A stretch of DNA of 64,000 bases from Sipunculus nudus (Eukaryota; Annelida; Sipuncula; Golfingiida; Sipunculidae): positions 12,958,664 through 13,022,663 of the forward strand of contig CM049315.1 in the NCBI GenBank assembly GCA_026874595.1. The letters run 5' to 3'. Both the position numbers and the translations under genes were made by a program. The notes under the pieces were generated by a model. It was not told the DNA's origin. It was given only the letters and a program-made list of their open reading frames with translations, and searched no databases. Shown piece after piece: positions 24,601 to 39,600 of this stretch (the first letter of the stretch is position 1; each line of letters opens with the position of its first letter).

Positions 24601-27600
24601 GGATTTTGTTTATTATTTTTTTTAACTGCATTTTTTTAGATTTTATAGGGAAAAAGCTAAAAAAGCTTTAAAAATCTTCTTCTCCGAAACTGTCCAGCCA
24701 AATTGTCCAATATTTCACAGAAATGATCCCTGGAACAATCGTTCTCAAGTTTGTTCGAATGGTTCCAGTTCGGAGATTTTTGGTCGAGTTACAGGAGGTT
24801 GAACTTTGTTAACTGTGCAATAAAGCATATTAAAATTTAAATCTCAGAAATGGCTGGAGCTATCATCACCAAATTTTATGCCAATGTTGGTCACATAGGT
24901 CATATCTGAAATTGAGGTATTGATGGCGCCACCTGCATCGGCCTTTTTTGTACGGGGTCATCAGTGCCTGTATCACACTGAGGGCTACAATAAACTTCTT
25001 CTCTGAAACCATATGGCCAAAATGTTTAATATCGCACAGAAATGATCCTAGGGTAGTGCTTTCTGAAGTTTGTTCAAATGGTCTCTTTTCAGTGACTTTT
25101 AGCCAAGTTATGGGAAGCTGAATTTAGTCATATGCCATAACAGCCCATTTTAGCTCAGTGGCTACAAAGATCTTCTTCTCAAAAACCACTTGGCCAAATT
25201 CTTAAATCTAACACATTAATTATCCTCAGATGTTGATAATTTAAGTTTGTTCAAATGGTTTTGGTTCAGTGCTTTTTGGCTGAGTTACAGGAAGCTGAAC
25301 TTAGCCAGTTTGCTGTATCTTCCTATATGAGTTATACACCTACGAAACGTTTTTTGACTGATGCCACTGAAGCCAGTTTGTTAAGTATTTTACAAGAATA
25401 ATTCCTACAATAATTCTTATAATAATTGTTATTAATGGTTCCACATGAATGATATTTGGCTGAATTATGGAGATTGAATTGAGTCATTTTACCATATATG
25501 TTAGCTGTGTTATGCTGTTACATCTAGCCTGGCACCAGTTTATCAGCATCTATTACATCATGCCACTAGACATTTAGATTTCAGGTTATATTTGGTTAAT
25601 ATTGACAAAACAGTTTTTTTTAAAGCTTTTAAAAAAAATTTAGAATTGTGATTTAAGTTATTCATTATACCAGGCAATGTTACAATCATGGATATTCAGC
25701 TCTCTGTGGCTATATAAAGACAACTGTGCGTGGATTATAAATTATTGGTATCCCTACTCAACCTAATTCAAGAATTTGCCATCAATGAGATATATCTGTA
25801 TTTTAATTTTGCATTCAGTATGCATCTGTAATAAATTTACATATATTCCTGATTTCTTTTTTATAAAAAGTCAGCTGAAAAGCATTTTGTATTGGTAAAA
25901 TAAATTTCAAAGTTATTTCAAGTAGGAACCACTTTTGTGTACAGATGGCAGCACTGGGTTTACCATTGGCAGATTGCCAGTGCCTTGATGTTGGCCATTA
26001 GCCTAGATGATGTCAGCTCTATAAATAGTTTTGGCACAGTGCCAGGATTGAAAAAAAGGGCAGCCAGGTAGAGGTCAAGAGTTCACTCAGTGCAGTAGCT
26101 GCATTCTATTTATAGCTTTGTAAGACTGCTAACTGCATCATATTTGACACCAAAGTTCAGCCTGAATCTATTTATAGCTTTGGCAGACTGCCAACTGTGT
26201 CAGATTATGCAATAGGTCAAGAGTTCACTCAGTGCAGCCAGGTACAGGTCAAAAGTTCACTCAGTCTAGCCAGGTGCAGGTCAAGAGTTCACTCAGTGCA
26301 GTAGCTTGAGGCAGCAATTTGTCACAGGTCACTCGGGGGCAACTGCCTTCCTCACCTTAGCCTTGTCAGCCTCAACTCTGGGGAAGTTTGATGTATTGGA
26401 CTGATATTTTGATCTGTCTATGCGTCTTTTATGGTATTCTTATTTACAAGACAGGTGGTGGCACCTACATTGAATTTGATACATCAGCCTAAAATTTGGC
26501 ATGTTTATACATATCGGGTAGCTTTATAGTGTACAAGACTGGTGGCGCCACCTACAATAATTTTTGCACAGTGTATGTCCCTGCTTATTTCACAGGAGGG
26601 GTTTGACATATCAGTCTGACATTGGGCATATTTATATATCTCTTTGTTGTATATAAGATTGGTGGTGCCAGCTACAATCATTGTATCCACCAAAACAGAG
26701 TTTTGCGGATACTATGTTTTCAGTCGGACGCTGACGCTGCCGCCATCGCCGCATAGGTTTCAGGAGAACTCCTCCATAACCAATGGGCATAATTTTTAAA
26801 ATTTGGAAATATGATCGGTCACATGTGAACTGCTGCGCCCATTTTTTTTGTTGACCTCTGACCTTTCCTCTCTGCCCAGCGACCATTTGTGCATCTGTTT
26901 CCACACATAAACCCACATATCTCGGGAACTGTTTGACCGATCAGGCTTAAAATTTTGCACAAATGTAGCCCTTTGATAGCTTTATAACATACACTAAAAA
27001 TGGTGGCGCCAACTGCAACCATTTTTGCACAGGGTCCATCTGTTCATCTGCTTTGGGATAAAATCACTCATATCTCAGCAGTGGTTTGACTTTTCCACCT
27101 GAAATTTTGCAGGTTTATACGTCCTGGACAGCTTTCTCGATTTTATGAAGGTGGCGCCACCTACATTCACGTTTACTCTGCAGACATCCAAGCTCATATC
27201 TCGGGAACCTTTTGACTGATTGAGCCAAAATTTTGCATGTGTATAGATCTCACATAGCTTTTCATCATAGGCAAAACTGGTGGCGCTACCTGCAACCATT
27301 TATGCACAGCATCCATCTGTTCATCTGCCTTGGGATAAAATCACTCATTTCTTAGCCGAGGTTTGACTTTTCCACCTAAAATTTTGCAGGTTTATACATC
27401 CTGGACAGCTTTCTAGATTTTATGACAGGTGGAACCACCGACATTCACATTTACTATGCAGACATCCAAGCTCATATCTTGGAAACCGTTTGACTGATTG
27501 GGCCAAAATTTTGCTTGTGTATAGATCTCTCATAGCTCTTTACATAGTCAAAACTGGTGGCGCCACCTGCAACCCTTTATGCACAGCGTCCATCTGTTCA

Positions 27601-30600
27601 TCTGCCTTCGGATAAAATCACTCATATCTCAGCAGTGGTTTGACTTTTCCACCTGAAATTTTGCAGGTTTATACATCCTGGACAGCTCTCTTGATTTTAT
27701 GACAGGTGGCGCCACCTACATTCAGGTTTACTCTGCAGACATCCAAACTTATATCTCAGGAACCGTTTGACTGATTGGGCCAAAATTCTGCTTGTTTATA
27801 GATCTCACATAGCTTTTCATCATAGGCAAAACTGGTGGCGCCACCTGCAACCACTTATGCACACTGTCCATCTGTTCATCTGCCTTGGGATAAAATCACT
27901 CATATCTCAGAAGTGGTTTGACTTATCAACCTGAAATTTTGCAGGTTTATACATCCTGGACAGCTCTCTTGATTTTGTGACAGGTGGTGCCACCTACATT
28001 CAGGTTTACTCTGCAGACATCCAAACTCATATCTCGGGAACCGTTTGACCGATTGGGCCAAAATTCTGCTTGTGTATAGATCTTACATTGCTCTTCATCA
28101 TAGGCAAAACTGGTGGTGCAACCTGCAACCAATCCATCCATGTTGATATGCAACACACCTCACTCTTTTCCCCTTGCCACTTAATCCATGCCTCACTTTA
28201 CCCGTCCCACTCTGATTTCTGCGGACACACAGTCGCTTGTTGACTACCCATATTCTAGTTTTAAAATGTCCTAGTCTGAAACTTGCAGGTCCGAAACATC
28301 CATTTTGCTGAAATCATAATGACTAAGGTAGATATGCAGGACTTAAGAGGATCAAAATTAAATTTAAAAAATAAACCTCCATTCATACTCCCAATCTTTG
28401 CACAGGTTCGCATTAGGCCTGTAGGCCTTGTTTTGTGTAATGTTGCTGGCAGAGGAACAAACCAACAAACCAAGGGAAATACATAATAACTTCCTGGTAG
28501 AGGTAAAATAAGAGGAGACTTACAAACATGTTTATTTTAGATATATTCTGGTACATATGATAAATAGATAATTGATAATTACAATATTCTTTTTTTTAAC
28601 ATTAAATAACATTTGGTAAATTAAATAAAATTGAGTAAATTAAGTTTTCCTGTTTACATTTATTTTAGATTTTGAACAAAATTGTAACATTATTCATATA
28701 CATCACATAGCATTTTTTATAGCTTTTGTTGTATCTAAACAAAGTTGTAACAGTTCTCACTGAGAGAGTTTGGTTGAAGTTATTGGGAATCTGTTTTTCA
28801 TAAAAATAAATATGTAATATGTACCAGAGAGAATTTATCCATCTGAGGGTGTTCTGTGTGTCAATTTTAAGTATGCTTTATTAAGCCTGTAAACACTGAG
28901 GGTTAATTAATTATTATATAATAAAGATTTTAAATTTGACATGGTTAAGTGTGATGAAAATGAGTTTTCCATTGTTTGCATTGTTTCCTTGCAAATAGTG
29001 GTGTTTATTTGTTTTTATCACTAGCAGAGACATCTGTTTGCAATCATTTTATAAATTCTGCTTAAGATAATAAAAAATATACAGATATTAAATATACAAC
29101 TATACTCTGTCAATTTGGAAAGTTGGCCATTATTTTGTTCTTAATGATTAATTATTTTAATCTAGAATTTCCTTTTTGCTCTTATTATTGTAGAAATGAC
29201 CATTACAGTGATGAATGGGCCTCCTTTCACTTCCAGGGACTTCAAGACTGGATTAAAACTGTGCAGGTACTTCATCATCAGGCTTTGTTGTAAAGATATG
29301 ATGATTTTAGTATTTCAGAAAAGAAAAATTGAATAATTAAAATATATTTGCATATTATGTATTCCTTTTTATCATCATGGCATCAACACCTGTATCAAAA
29401 ACCCTTTACTGCCAATAGTGCCCAGTGGGTCTCTAAAGTGTTCTAAAAATGGGCACCTAGAATTCCCTCATTAGCCTAGATTCTTGGATGTAAAACATAT
29501 TGAATACTTATTTTGCAGTTATAAACTAAATCAACCCCACTCTTTAGTGAGTGTTGAAAATTTTGTAAATATACAACAAAACTGGTGAAGATATCTACTG
29601 TAATATAAAGGTAAATGTTGTCAGAATTTGTCCCAATTCTAAAATAAATCTAAACCATAATGGATCAAAGACTGTATTACTGTTAATAACACATTAATAT
29701 ATATATTTGATTGGTGATAGGATTTGGTGATCCTTAGTTTTATTAAATATTAGAATAAATGGTACCTTTGGATTTAATCAGAGTGCACAGAATTTACACT
29801 TGTAGGAAAGTGACCTGTAGTTTTCTGACTCTACTAGTTTGTCTGGTGTTTTACCTTTCTATTCAAAATCTATGTCATATGTGATATTTAATGTAATTGA
29901 GCAATACTGTCTTGTCATATTTGGTAGAATTTCAAAATATAAAGTGTTAAGGGGAACAAAACATCATTTTTCATACATTCTCCAACATAACTTAGTGTAA
30001 TGTCATACAAACAGGATGGCCCGACTCCCCTGAAGTCTCCTTCATGCCAGGAGGTGGCAGCATTGTTACAAGATGCTGAGAGCACCATTCCTCTGCATCC
30101 TGCATCCCCGGATGTCAGAAATCTAGTTCTAAGGGTTTATGTCAAGTGAGTACTTTAATAAAGCTATTTAAATGTGTAATTAAAGACTTAAATTCCTAAT
30201 ATTTCAGTCATCTGGTAATATAATCATTGCATTAGTGTAATTTCATCAGGTGTAACTAGAATTACCAGATTACATAAATCATATATTTTTCCCTAATGTA
30301 AGAGGTTAAAGTGTCTTTAAGATAAAACTGATTTTACTGTTTCATCCTTTGGTAAACAGGTTATTCTGTGGATGTAGGACATGTATATTTGTCTATTGTG
30401 CATCAAGGAAATATTACATACAGTTAGAACTTTCCAATTACACACTGGGCAGAATTTGGATTTTCTGCTCATAATAAATGGTGCTTTATTTCAGAGATCA
30501 TATACCTCTAAATCTGTATTTAATGGGACAACCTCTGGTGTTTATAACAGTGAGGCATCCCCTGTAGAGAGGTGCCGATAAATAGAGGTTACCCTGTATA

Positions 30601-33600
30601 GACATAATCAGTGATGAACATGAAACATCAGTAATTCATTTGTCCTTGACATGATACAGAGAAAAATTAGAAAAAGCAGCAGAGGAGGAGAAGGTCAGTG
30701 CAGAAGATAAGCCATCAGTAATTCCAGCAGAGGATGAAAAAGATACAGAAGACAAGAGTAAAGAACCAGAAGCACAACCTGAATCTGAAGGTACCATCAC
30801 TGATAAAGAATCAGCAGATAACAGTGAGGACAATGCTGCCAAAGACAATGTGGTCAGTGACCAGTCTACTGAAACAAAGGATTGTGGGAACAGCCAGCCT
30901 GCAAATTTGCATGATGTACAGGAAGTACATCCTGCATCAGTCCCAGCTGCAGTACCTGAGCCACAGGCTAAATGTGAATCATGGACTCTAGAAAAAATGA
31001 ACAAATTGTGGAGGAAATATAACTTGGACCTCTCACCAAAGGTAGATATTAAAGCTAAAACTGTAGTTTATTCTCTAATATCATGTAAATTCATACAATC
31101 TTTAATATCACCCAATAATTAAAAAATTAATAAGAATAAAAATGTTGTACCAGTAATGCTGAAAATATATAATAAAATTTTTATATAGAAAATATGTCAT
31201 ATTGTAGGAGGTTATGCAAATACTCTTGTTCAGTACAAAGATTGTATTCTCATTTATCATGTAATGTGAAATCAGGTATGATATGCTGGTATTACCATGC
31301 GGTCTTGTAGTTATTTGTCATCATTATTGTACCAACAGGTAAAGATGAGCTTGATGTAGGTGGTGAGCTTCTTCTTGATGATGGCTTACTTTGGAAGAGA
31401 ACAATTTTCAGTACACCATTTTCTGGTTTAGTTACTGTGTGGCATTTTAATACAGGTGGTTTTTCCCTGTAGGTGCTGTTTTGTAATGGAGACATGGTGA
31501 AGCTGTTAATTTCCTCAGATGTTGCCAAATACTGTGAGTTCAAAACAGTTACTAGAGTCCTGACAGAAATCAACAACAAGCTTGAACAGGTATGTGCACA
31601 TAGCCCACAGAATGTACAGAATCAGTTGACCACACTAAATCTGTGTTCGAATTAGCCACAGACAGCGAAGCAACCTGTTTCTAAGTCTGCTGCACCACCG
31701 GGCCACCAAAGGGCTAACTGAGATTATAAGCACAAAACGTCCTGTTACTCTTAGAAAGTAAATTGAATAAAAATATTTCCTATGGTTGTAACATATCATT
31801 GTTCACATTATGTTGTATGTTGAAAGGTCTGTAATAAAAAATAACCATTCTGGAAAGGATGAAGCACCTGTAACATCATTAACTGATTTATTTGTCCTGA
31901 GAGAATTATAACATAAACAGCATTGTAGACATCTTGCATTTGGTGGCAATCCTTTGTGGAAGGCCTGCTCGATCTACTGTACAAATCTATATATCTGTCA
32001 ATTTACGTGCACATGGAAACGCACCTATTTTTTTCACACATATATGCACATACACATGTATGCACACAAAGAATCTCACCTTAATTCTAAGTCCTGTTCT
32101 CTAACACAGGTGCCCTGTTCTCGGGCTGATGTGTTTGGCAGTAAACAGGTGACGATGCTGGAAAAGAGAATGCTGATGAAGTTACTACAATTCTGCATGG
32201 AGTATGAGAAACATCCAGAGCAGTATCAAGGTAAAGAGTCAGAAAAGTCCATCATTTTCATTAATAGGCATCTTACCACAAGGTAATTTATTACCAGGCT
32301 TTCAAATTTTAATTTCTCTAAATCTTACGTTTGTCCTGTATGTGTATAAATGCCAGTGAATAGGGTGGTTAACTATTGCAGAGATTGCATTTTATGCTGA
32401 TAGGTTTCTATATTGTTCTAGAGTCTTGTTGGTAAGTACATAATTAGTAATATTATTATTAATATTTATCCTTAAGTTTCTTACTGTTATTACCTGTTAT
32501 TTAATTTTACTGCTCGTAATTTAGTCTGTATGCGTATTCTACATTTTATGGGCTCAGTTGACTTTTAATGCATTTTAAGCTATTGTGATGAGTCCCTTCA
32601 TTCAACTAGCCATCCATTAGCAGGATACATATCACAAATATTAGACCTAGAAAGTTATCATTTGAAATTCAGAAAGGTCCTGGTAAATATATTTTTGAGA
32701 CTTGAATTAAATCTTATGATTATGAAATTGCACAAAAATCAGTCAGTTTTGAACAAGATTTAAAACTGTAACTGACACTTAAATCTTCAGTTTGTGTTTG
32801 ATTCCAGGCTGAAATATCACTAGGTGCTCAGCAGCTTAGTCTCATGACCCTCTGGTGACTTTTTTTTGTAAATATACAGAACAATTTTATGCATATTGTA
32901 TTATAAGAACTTACCTGAGCAATGACCTAAATTAGACCATTGGTGTGTGCCTGTCTTTCAGACTATGCAGATAAACCCTTCACCACATTCCTTCAGTCTC
33001 AGAAGCTGACTGCTAATGTTAGACATTATGTTCAACAGGCAATAGCCATGGCTGATGAGGACACCACAACCACTGAGGTGGGCAATAAGTCACAAATTAC
33101 AGGCTTTAAAGGTTAGTAAAATTCTCAAATCAGGGACTTACATTGAACATAGCTGTAGCTTTTGACCGTATCACACGGTCATCCTCAGCAGCCTTTTGTG
33201 CTGAACAACTACTGTGTTGTCACATGACCACAAGCACACCATGATGATGATGACAGTGTAATATTATTGAAAGCTACATCTACTTACAGTATAAGACCCT
33301 GAGTTAAGAATTTTGCTAACCTCTATAGAATCTCCTGGGACAGGCTTCAACATATATAGTTTGGGACAGGCAATATGTTAATCTTAAATATGTATGTAGT
33401 TAAATTTTTAGTTTCTTAATTATAATTATATTTAGTTCTATAGTCCACTTATAGCATCTTGATTCAATACTTTATTTTCATATACCGTGATCAAAGTAGT
33501 TATAATAATTTATTTCATTCATGAAAATTAGGAGGGGAGAACAAATATGCTTACACATGCAATTAGTGTGTTTCACAACACTGTCATGATATGCCATGTG

Positions 33601-36600
33601 CTTCCTAGATGCTACTGATCTACTGCACTTTTTATTACTAAAGAACTGGTACATCCAACCAGTGTTTGTGCTGCTACAGCCAAAATATTCAGCTTTTTCA
33701 TTTTACAGTTTTGTTTTGTATTGGGCAGTATTTGACACAGGAACGGAGAACAGAGATAAAACTGTACAGTAAATATCATTAACTTTATATTCCCAGGGCC
33801 TACAGCATACTCAGAAATTTCTGCATTCCTTGGGCAGATATGGAAACACTGCGTTTCTGTGGCCTCTTTATGGTATTGGTGAACTTCCACAGTGTTTCTG
33901 TAGGTAAGGTTTAAAAAAAAGGATATTTGAATATTTCACATTTTTTTTCTTCATATTTGGGCTGGGTGAAATACAGTTGGGGATTCATTTAGTCATTTTC
34001 ATGAGGTAGTTTTCAGCAATGCTCCCATGTTAGAATATTGTGAGATTTTGAAGCTTAATGCTCATAAATAACAAACTGACCCACAACCTTATTAGCTAAA
34101 AAAGAACTAGAGGTAGTTCAGTAGAGCACTGTAGGTCCTTTTATTTATTTTAAAACTCTGAAACAATGAAACAATGAAAATTTGCTTAATTGTACCTCAG
34201 TATAAATTGGTTTCTGTCATATACTGGTACATAAATCAACCTGTATGAGATAAAAATGCAGTGAAATGGCATGGTTAAACTTCACACAAACTCTCCCATC
34301 AATTTTGTAAAGGCAAAAATAAGATGTTTATAAAAGTCACCATAGCTAGGTTAATTTCACTCCCAAATTGATGCAAGTAGGTGGCCAAGTTACAATGAAA
34401 ATTGTCAGTCTCATAATTATAATCATTTTGGATATAACCACTTTTCTTCAGTGTAGTTTTCATCCATCGCCTGTTGTATAGTTGAAATATCTCTTGCAAT
34501 ATTTATATTTCTTTGTATCTCAGGATGTGTGCAGTATTTGGTGGTGTGTACTACCTTCAGAAAGCTCCCACCTGTCTCTTAACAGATAATGAGAAAAAGT
34601 AAGTACCACACACACAGTTAACCCTCACCTTATATCTATATATATATGGACCATGATTGTGTGGCATCAGGATTTAAGTTTAACATTTTTGAATTAATGA
34701 AATATTGTAATGTATTGAGTGCCAGATGGTCAGCTCCTTTACACATGTCACATTATTGTTCTATACAGATTAAAGCAAGACCTCAAAAAATTTCATGACA
34801 CTGTTATCTTATATGATTCAATCTCCCGGTTATGAATTTATAAAAGTAACACTCAGACAGGAAGGGTAATCATTGCTCAGACTTAAAAGTTGATCTTCCA
34901 GCTTTATGTTTTAGATTAAACCATGCTGAATTAAAAAGATAATATTTTCATTATAAAATTATGCATTGCTTTATCCTGTGTCACTCCCTTGATCATTTAT
35001 GTATGCCATATTCATAGCCCACAGCCAAATCTTTTAGGGGAATAGATGATTATAATCATTATTGTGTAGCGTTGCCTTTCCATGATGAGATTTTTCTAGA
35101 AAGTTTCCACTTTTCCCTATTGTTCACATGGTTGGCATAATTTCCTTCCCCTGTCCCTGAAACTTCTAGTTTAGCTGATCTCTAGGTTTATTTATATTTA
35201 ATACTTGTGATTTTGTTTAGAAGACATGAGTCTTAAACTTTAGTGGTTTTGCCATGTTAAATGAAATGTCATTCCTCTGTGTACTACATGCATGGTATAT
35301 GAGATATGAGTCTTGTCAACTTAAGTGTTCCCACAGGAGCTTTATTGGCCTTTTATTACTTATTCAGCTGTTTTCCCATGGAAGTGTACCTGTCAGTTAT
35401 ATAAATAACACTAATTTAATGTTTCTATTCATCTAAATCATATTTTTAAATTTGTTTTTATCTACTAGTGACAGTCATTGTCATGTAGATATTGTGATTA
35501 TATTATTATTTTTAGGTACAAGGGTATAGTGGATACAGATGGATTAAGGTTGAAGAGCAAGTAAGTTGTAATTTTTAGATACATGCATGATACCCCAGTC
35601 TGCAAAGGTCCATACATCAGCATCTCATACAGTCAAGCCATTAAGAGCCCTTAATCTGAAAAGGGTCCATTATTTAATCACCATGTTTCAGAATACTTCT
35701 TTTTTGGTTAACTATTTTTTAATCAGTTGTCTTTTTGGAAGTTATAATATCTTATGTAATTATTTCTGTGATATTAAGTTTTTTTCCAAACCAGACCTTT
35801 GTCTTCTTTATTCTTCAGCTCTTTTACTGAAGATTAGAAAGAATTGCATTTGTCATTGGTCTGAAATGCATGAAAACGCAAGACTGTGGATGTTTGCTTA
35901 TATTTCACTGATCTTTGCATACAGTTATTTTCAATGTATGATTGCAGGTGGTTGATCATGAATGCTGCCTATGCTTCAAACAATGACCTTTCAACAGGTG
36001 TTAAAACCAGGTGAGTTTGTTTCATAAGTTTTCATCAGGTAGATTTTGTAATCCTTGAAATTTTACTACATCTACGATTCTTTCTAGTGTGAATGTTATT
36101 TTTTTTAAATTAAGTGGTTTTATAATAAAGATACTTTAAGACATTTCAGAATTATTGGGCTCCAAGATTTTCTTATGCTATAAAGGTTGCATGTGTATGG
36201 GTTTATGTCTTTAAATGTCCATACTAGAGTCTCTACCAGATGTTTGTACATATGTCAATGTGTCATTAACTGCAGAGTTATGTTATAATGCCTCTTTACA
36301 CCTTGTTTTTCTACAGGCTTGTATCTCGTGCAATACTGCTCACTGACAAAAGTTTGTTACAGTCTGACCAAGAGCATGTAAGTACTTGGAGGAGTAAATC
36401 TTAAATATTATTTGTACTGTTAAAGCTGTTCTTCAGCCTGCACTAAGGTGGCATTCCATAAATGCACATCTTTGTATGCAGCTAGGAATAGGAAACATCA
36501 TATTCTTTTGAGTGATTCCATGTATCGGTATGCAGTACATATGTGTATATATACATATGTGTATGCAGCACATTTCGATTGCTCACTGGAGTAACTGACA

Positions 36601-39600
36601 ACACATACCTATGGTAACAATAGGGGAACCCCACGTTTTGAAGTCAGTGATAGGGTAATCCTCTGGTAGATGACGTCTCTTCTCCTGCAGACCATAACTA
36701 TATCCCTAGTTTCACTTTGCTGCATACATTCTGCATATGTATTTATGGAATTAAAAGGGCTAAGTTTTCTAGCTGCAATCACATATGTACTGCATACGCA
36801 TATGTACTGCATACACATATATTGAACTCTAGCTTTATTTGTATTGTTTTCCCTCACTTCCTCAGAATGGACGACATTTGTCTGTCTGTCTCTCTGTCTG
36901 TCTCTCTGTCCATCTGTCAGGTTTTCATTTTTGTGCGATAACTTTTCTAAATATTATCAGATTTCATTCAAATTTTGGTTATTGATTGCTCTAATGCATA
37001 CCTAAGTTTTTAATGGTTTCCCAGTGTCTGTCTGAAAATTTTTTTCCCATCAGCTCCAAAACAGAAAAAAAAAATAAAATTTTGTTCACATTTCACAACC
37101 AAAATTACAACATGTGGAGACATCTTCAGGGCACTAAGAAAACTAAAACACAGCCTCTATGACATGTGGAGACATCTGCAGGCTAAAATAAAAAACTAAA
37201 ATGTAGATAGGGCAAGTATGAATGACAACAAGAGGCGAAAACAGGGGACATAAATTCCACGAATTTGCTTGTTCAAGCTATTCTTCAATCCATATTTATG
37301 GTTTACATACCAGAAGTCTTTGGTGCAGTGATGTAGGATACGAGTCTGGACTTGAACTTAGGTCTTGACTTGAGTCCACATTTCAGGAACTCCGTCCTGG
37401 CCTCGAGGGTTCTTGACTCAAGATTTGCACTTTGCAATTTGCATTGGAAGTAAAATGTAGTTCAATATTAAAGTGAGTCATGTGTACATTGACATTAGAT
37501 TCACATGGTTATCTCTGATTTATATTTTAAAGTGCTTTTAATTAAGACGACTTGGACTTGAGCTCCAGAAAACTTGGACTCGTAGTAGGCGGACTTGGAC
37601 TCAAACCTCAAGGACTTTGATTTGGACTTAGACTCGAGTAGCTTTGACTTGGACTTGCACTTGGACTAGGTTAATTTGGTATGGACAGCATCACTGCTTT
37701 GTTGGGTTGTAGGGGTTGTAAAAGAAAACTAAAAAGACAACTAAAAGATCTCTGAATGTTAAGCAGCAAGGGCAGGAATTAGATGGAACATATAAGTTTC
37801 ATTATCATCTTAAAATTTCAGGCTAAACCTTAGTTTATTGTACAGTATAATCCTAACCTGGAGAATTGTTAATACCAGTGCTGTGTTTTACAGATATCCA
37901 TGCTGCGGCTGCCTGCCGGTGAGGGCATTTCACAGCCAGTGATACTATTTGAACTTTCACATGTATCCCAAGCTTGTCCAAAGGGAATGTGTAAGTATAT
38001 TGTTTTCATAGCAGTCTGTTCTTCATACTTCAAAATACAAATCACAGGATAATACTTATGAAAAGATTACAGTTAATTTGTCAGGAAGATATTACAATAA
38101 ATAATCAGGAGGAGATCACAATAAATAGTAATAAATAGATTTGTGAAATAGTCATAAAGAAACTACAGTAAAATAGCCATAGAGGTTAAAAGTAAAAAAA
38201 AAAGTTTTATCTGATATATTTCATTCTGCCAGTATGTCATGCTTATGAAGTGTAATAACTGTATAAATTATTTTATATATTTTTAAATTTTCTCATGAGT
38301 TAATATGTTATTGAACCATTGATGCTAGCCAGCCTAAAACATTTCATATAAAAAAAATAAAGCAAAATTACTGAAACCCAATTTCCACACACACACAAAA
38401 TTAGATTTTAACTGAAAAGAAAGCATTTTGCCATCAAATTTACAGATTAATACATCAGTACATTTATCAGTGTTTCATTGTAATGTTTATAAAAATTCTT
38501 TTTTGTTTGTCACAGGAATGTTTCATTATAATTCACATTTTATAATTAATATTTATGAATGTTGTAGATGTTGTTCATCTGACAACTGTCAGTACTGGCA
38601 CAGCAGAGGAAGATCTGTGTGGAATCATAAAGAGAATGTTCTGGGAGTACAGTGAAGGTACGGTCATTTGAACTTGATGAAGCTGCTTATTAAGCAGATC
38701 AGCTGTATAGTTTGTTTTAATATATTTTGAAACAAGCAAGGAGGAACATGTACATAAGATCTGGTGTCATAACAAAGTCTTTGCAAATCTGTATCTTAGA
38801 TTTGTTACCTTCACTCTGTTTCAGTAAAACAGAACGTTAAATCCCAAGAGAAATTTGAGTGTGATGCTTTGTGTCATTATAATGATTTACTTTATGGGAC
38901 AGATATGATGAAATAGTTTGGGGGGATCAATACATCTATACAAATCGATGTGCTAGATCAGTACAGTTTGGGATAGGCTTGTATGTATGTATTGCAGGTA
39001 ACACAGGGACTGCTATCATTTATGAATACCACTATAACCTAAACTACAAGCTACCTAGTTACATGACAAAGAAAGTGTGGAGTGTGGCTGTATATTCTCT
39101 TTTATAATGTTGAAAATATCACCACCTTGTAAAGATGTATTTTTGCACTAACATTCATGTTTTGTTTCCATGGAGACACCTCAGTTTGCTTATTGTATTA
39201 TATTTTTCAGACAATGAAGACAGTGATGACAGACCTCAGATTCTATGGGCCTTGTACTACCAGCAGGTTGATGTCACCGAGGTCAGCTCAGGTTCACAGG
39301 TCCCAGAGAACGTGTTCCTGACATCAGGTCCTGGGAGTGGGATTGACTGTGATCATTGTGTCAGAGAGGTAGGTGGCTAAATGGTCATCAGTTATTTTAT
39401 TAGCGAACCTGTGAGCTTATGCGATGGTGTTGCGTCGTCCAGCGTCTGTCGTCTGTTCGTTAACCCATACTATCTTGAAAATGGCAAAAGTAAGCATCAC
39501 AAAATTTTATGCAAAAAATTAGTCATCTAAAAAACTATTGGATTTTGCTTATTTTTTGGCTAACTGCACTTTCTTAGATTTTATTGGGATTTAATGGTCA

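Larger units (their letters stand above)
24440..28430 (+). mobile_element. 4-kb non-autonomous element with 11-bp inverted ends and internal tandem repeats
   Basis: It begins AGCGAACCTGTGAGCTTATG after a T-run and ends near GCACAGGTTCGCATTAGG followed by a small hairpin, AGGCCTGTAGGCCT. The start GCGAACCTGTG and the end CACAGGTTCGC are exact 11-bp inverted repeats. The same start occurs at 42290 and 39402, and the same end at about 43138. Inside are direct repeats around AGGTCAAGAGTTCACTCAGT (26.06-26.30 kb) and 277-bp tandem units with GGTGGCGCCACC (26.99-28.13 kb). No transposase frame survives. Inverted near-terminal repeats, a 3' hairpin, a T-rich target and internal repeats recall Helentron-derived HINEs or repeat-bearing MITEs described in bivalves; class assignment is inference. 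Fully inside CHM intron 2, sense orientation. Confidence 0.7.

Noticed and set aside
30636-31004. 122-codon minus-strand open frame
   Set aside because: Antisense shadow of CHM exon 5; the Ser-rich sequence arises from the acidic Glu/Asp codons on the other strand.
33077-33111. Extended CHM exon 8 ending at GTTAGT
   Set aside because: It keeps an open frame but leaves phase 1, which cannot join the conserved phase-0 exon 9.
35587-35955. 122-codon open frame in CHM intron 11
   Set aside because: It overlaps exon 12 in the wrong frame, is AT-rich, has no family resemblance and lies in an intron on the sense strand.
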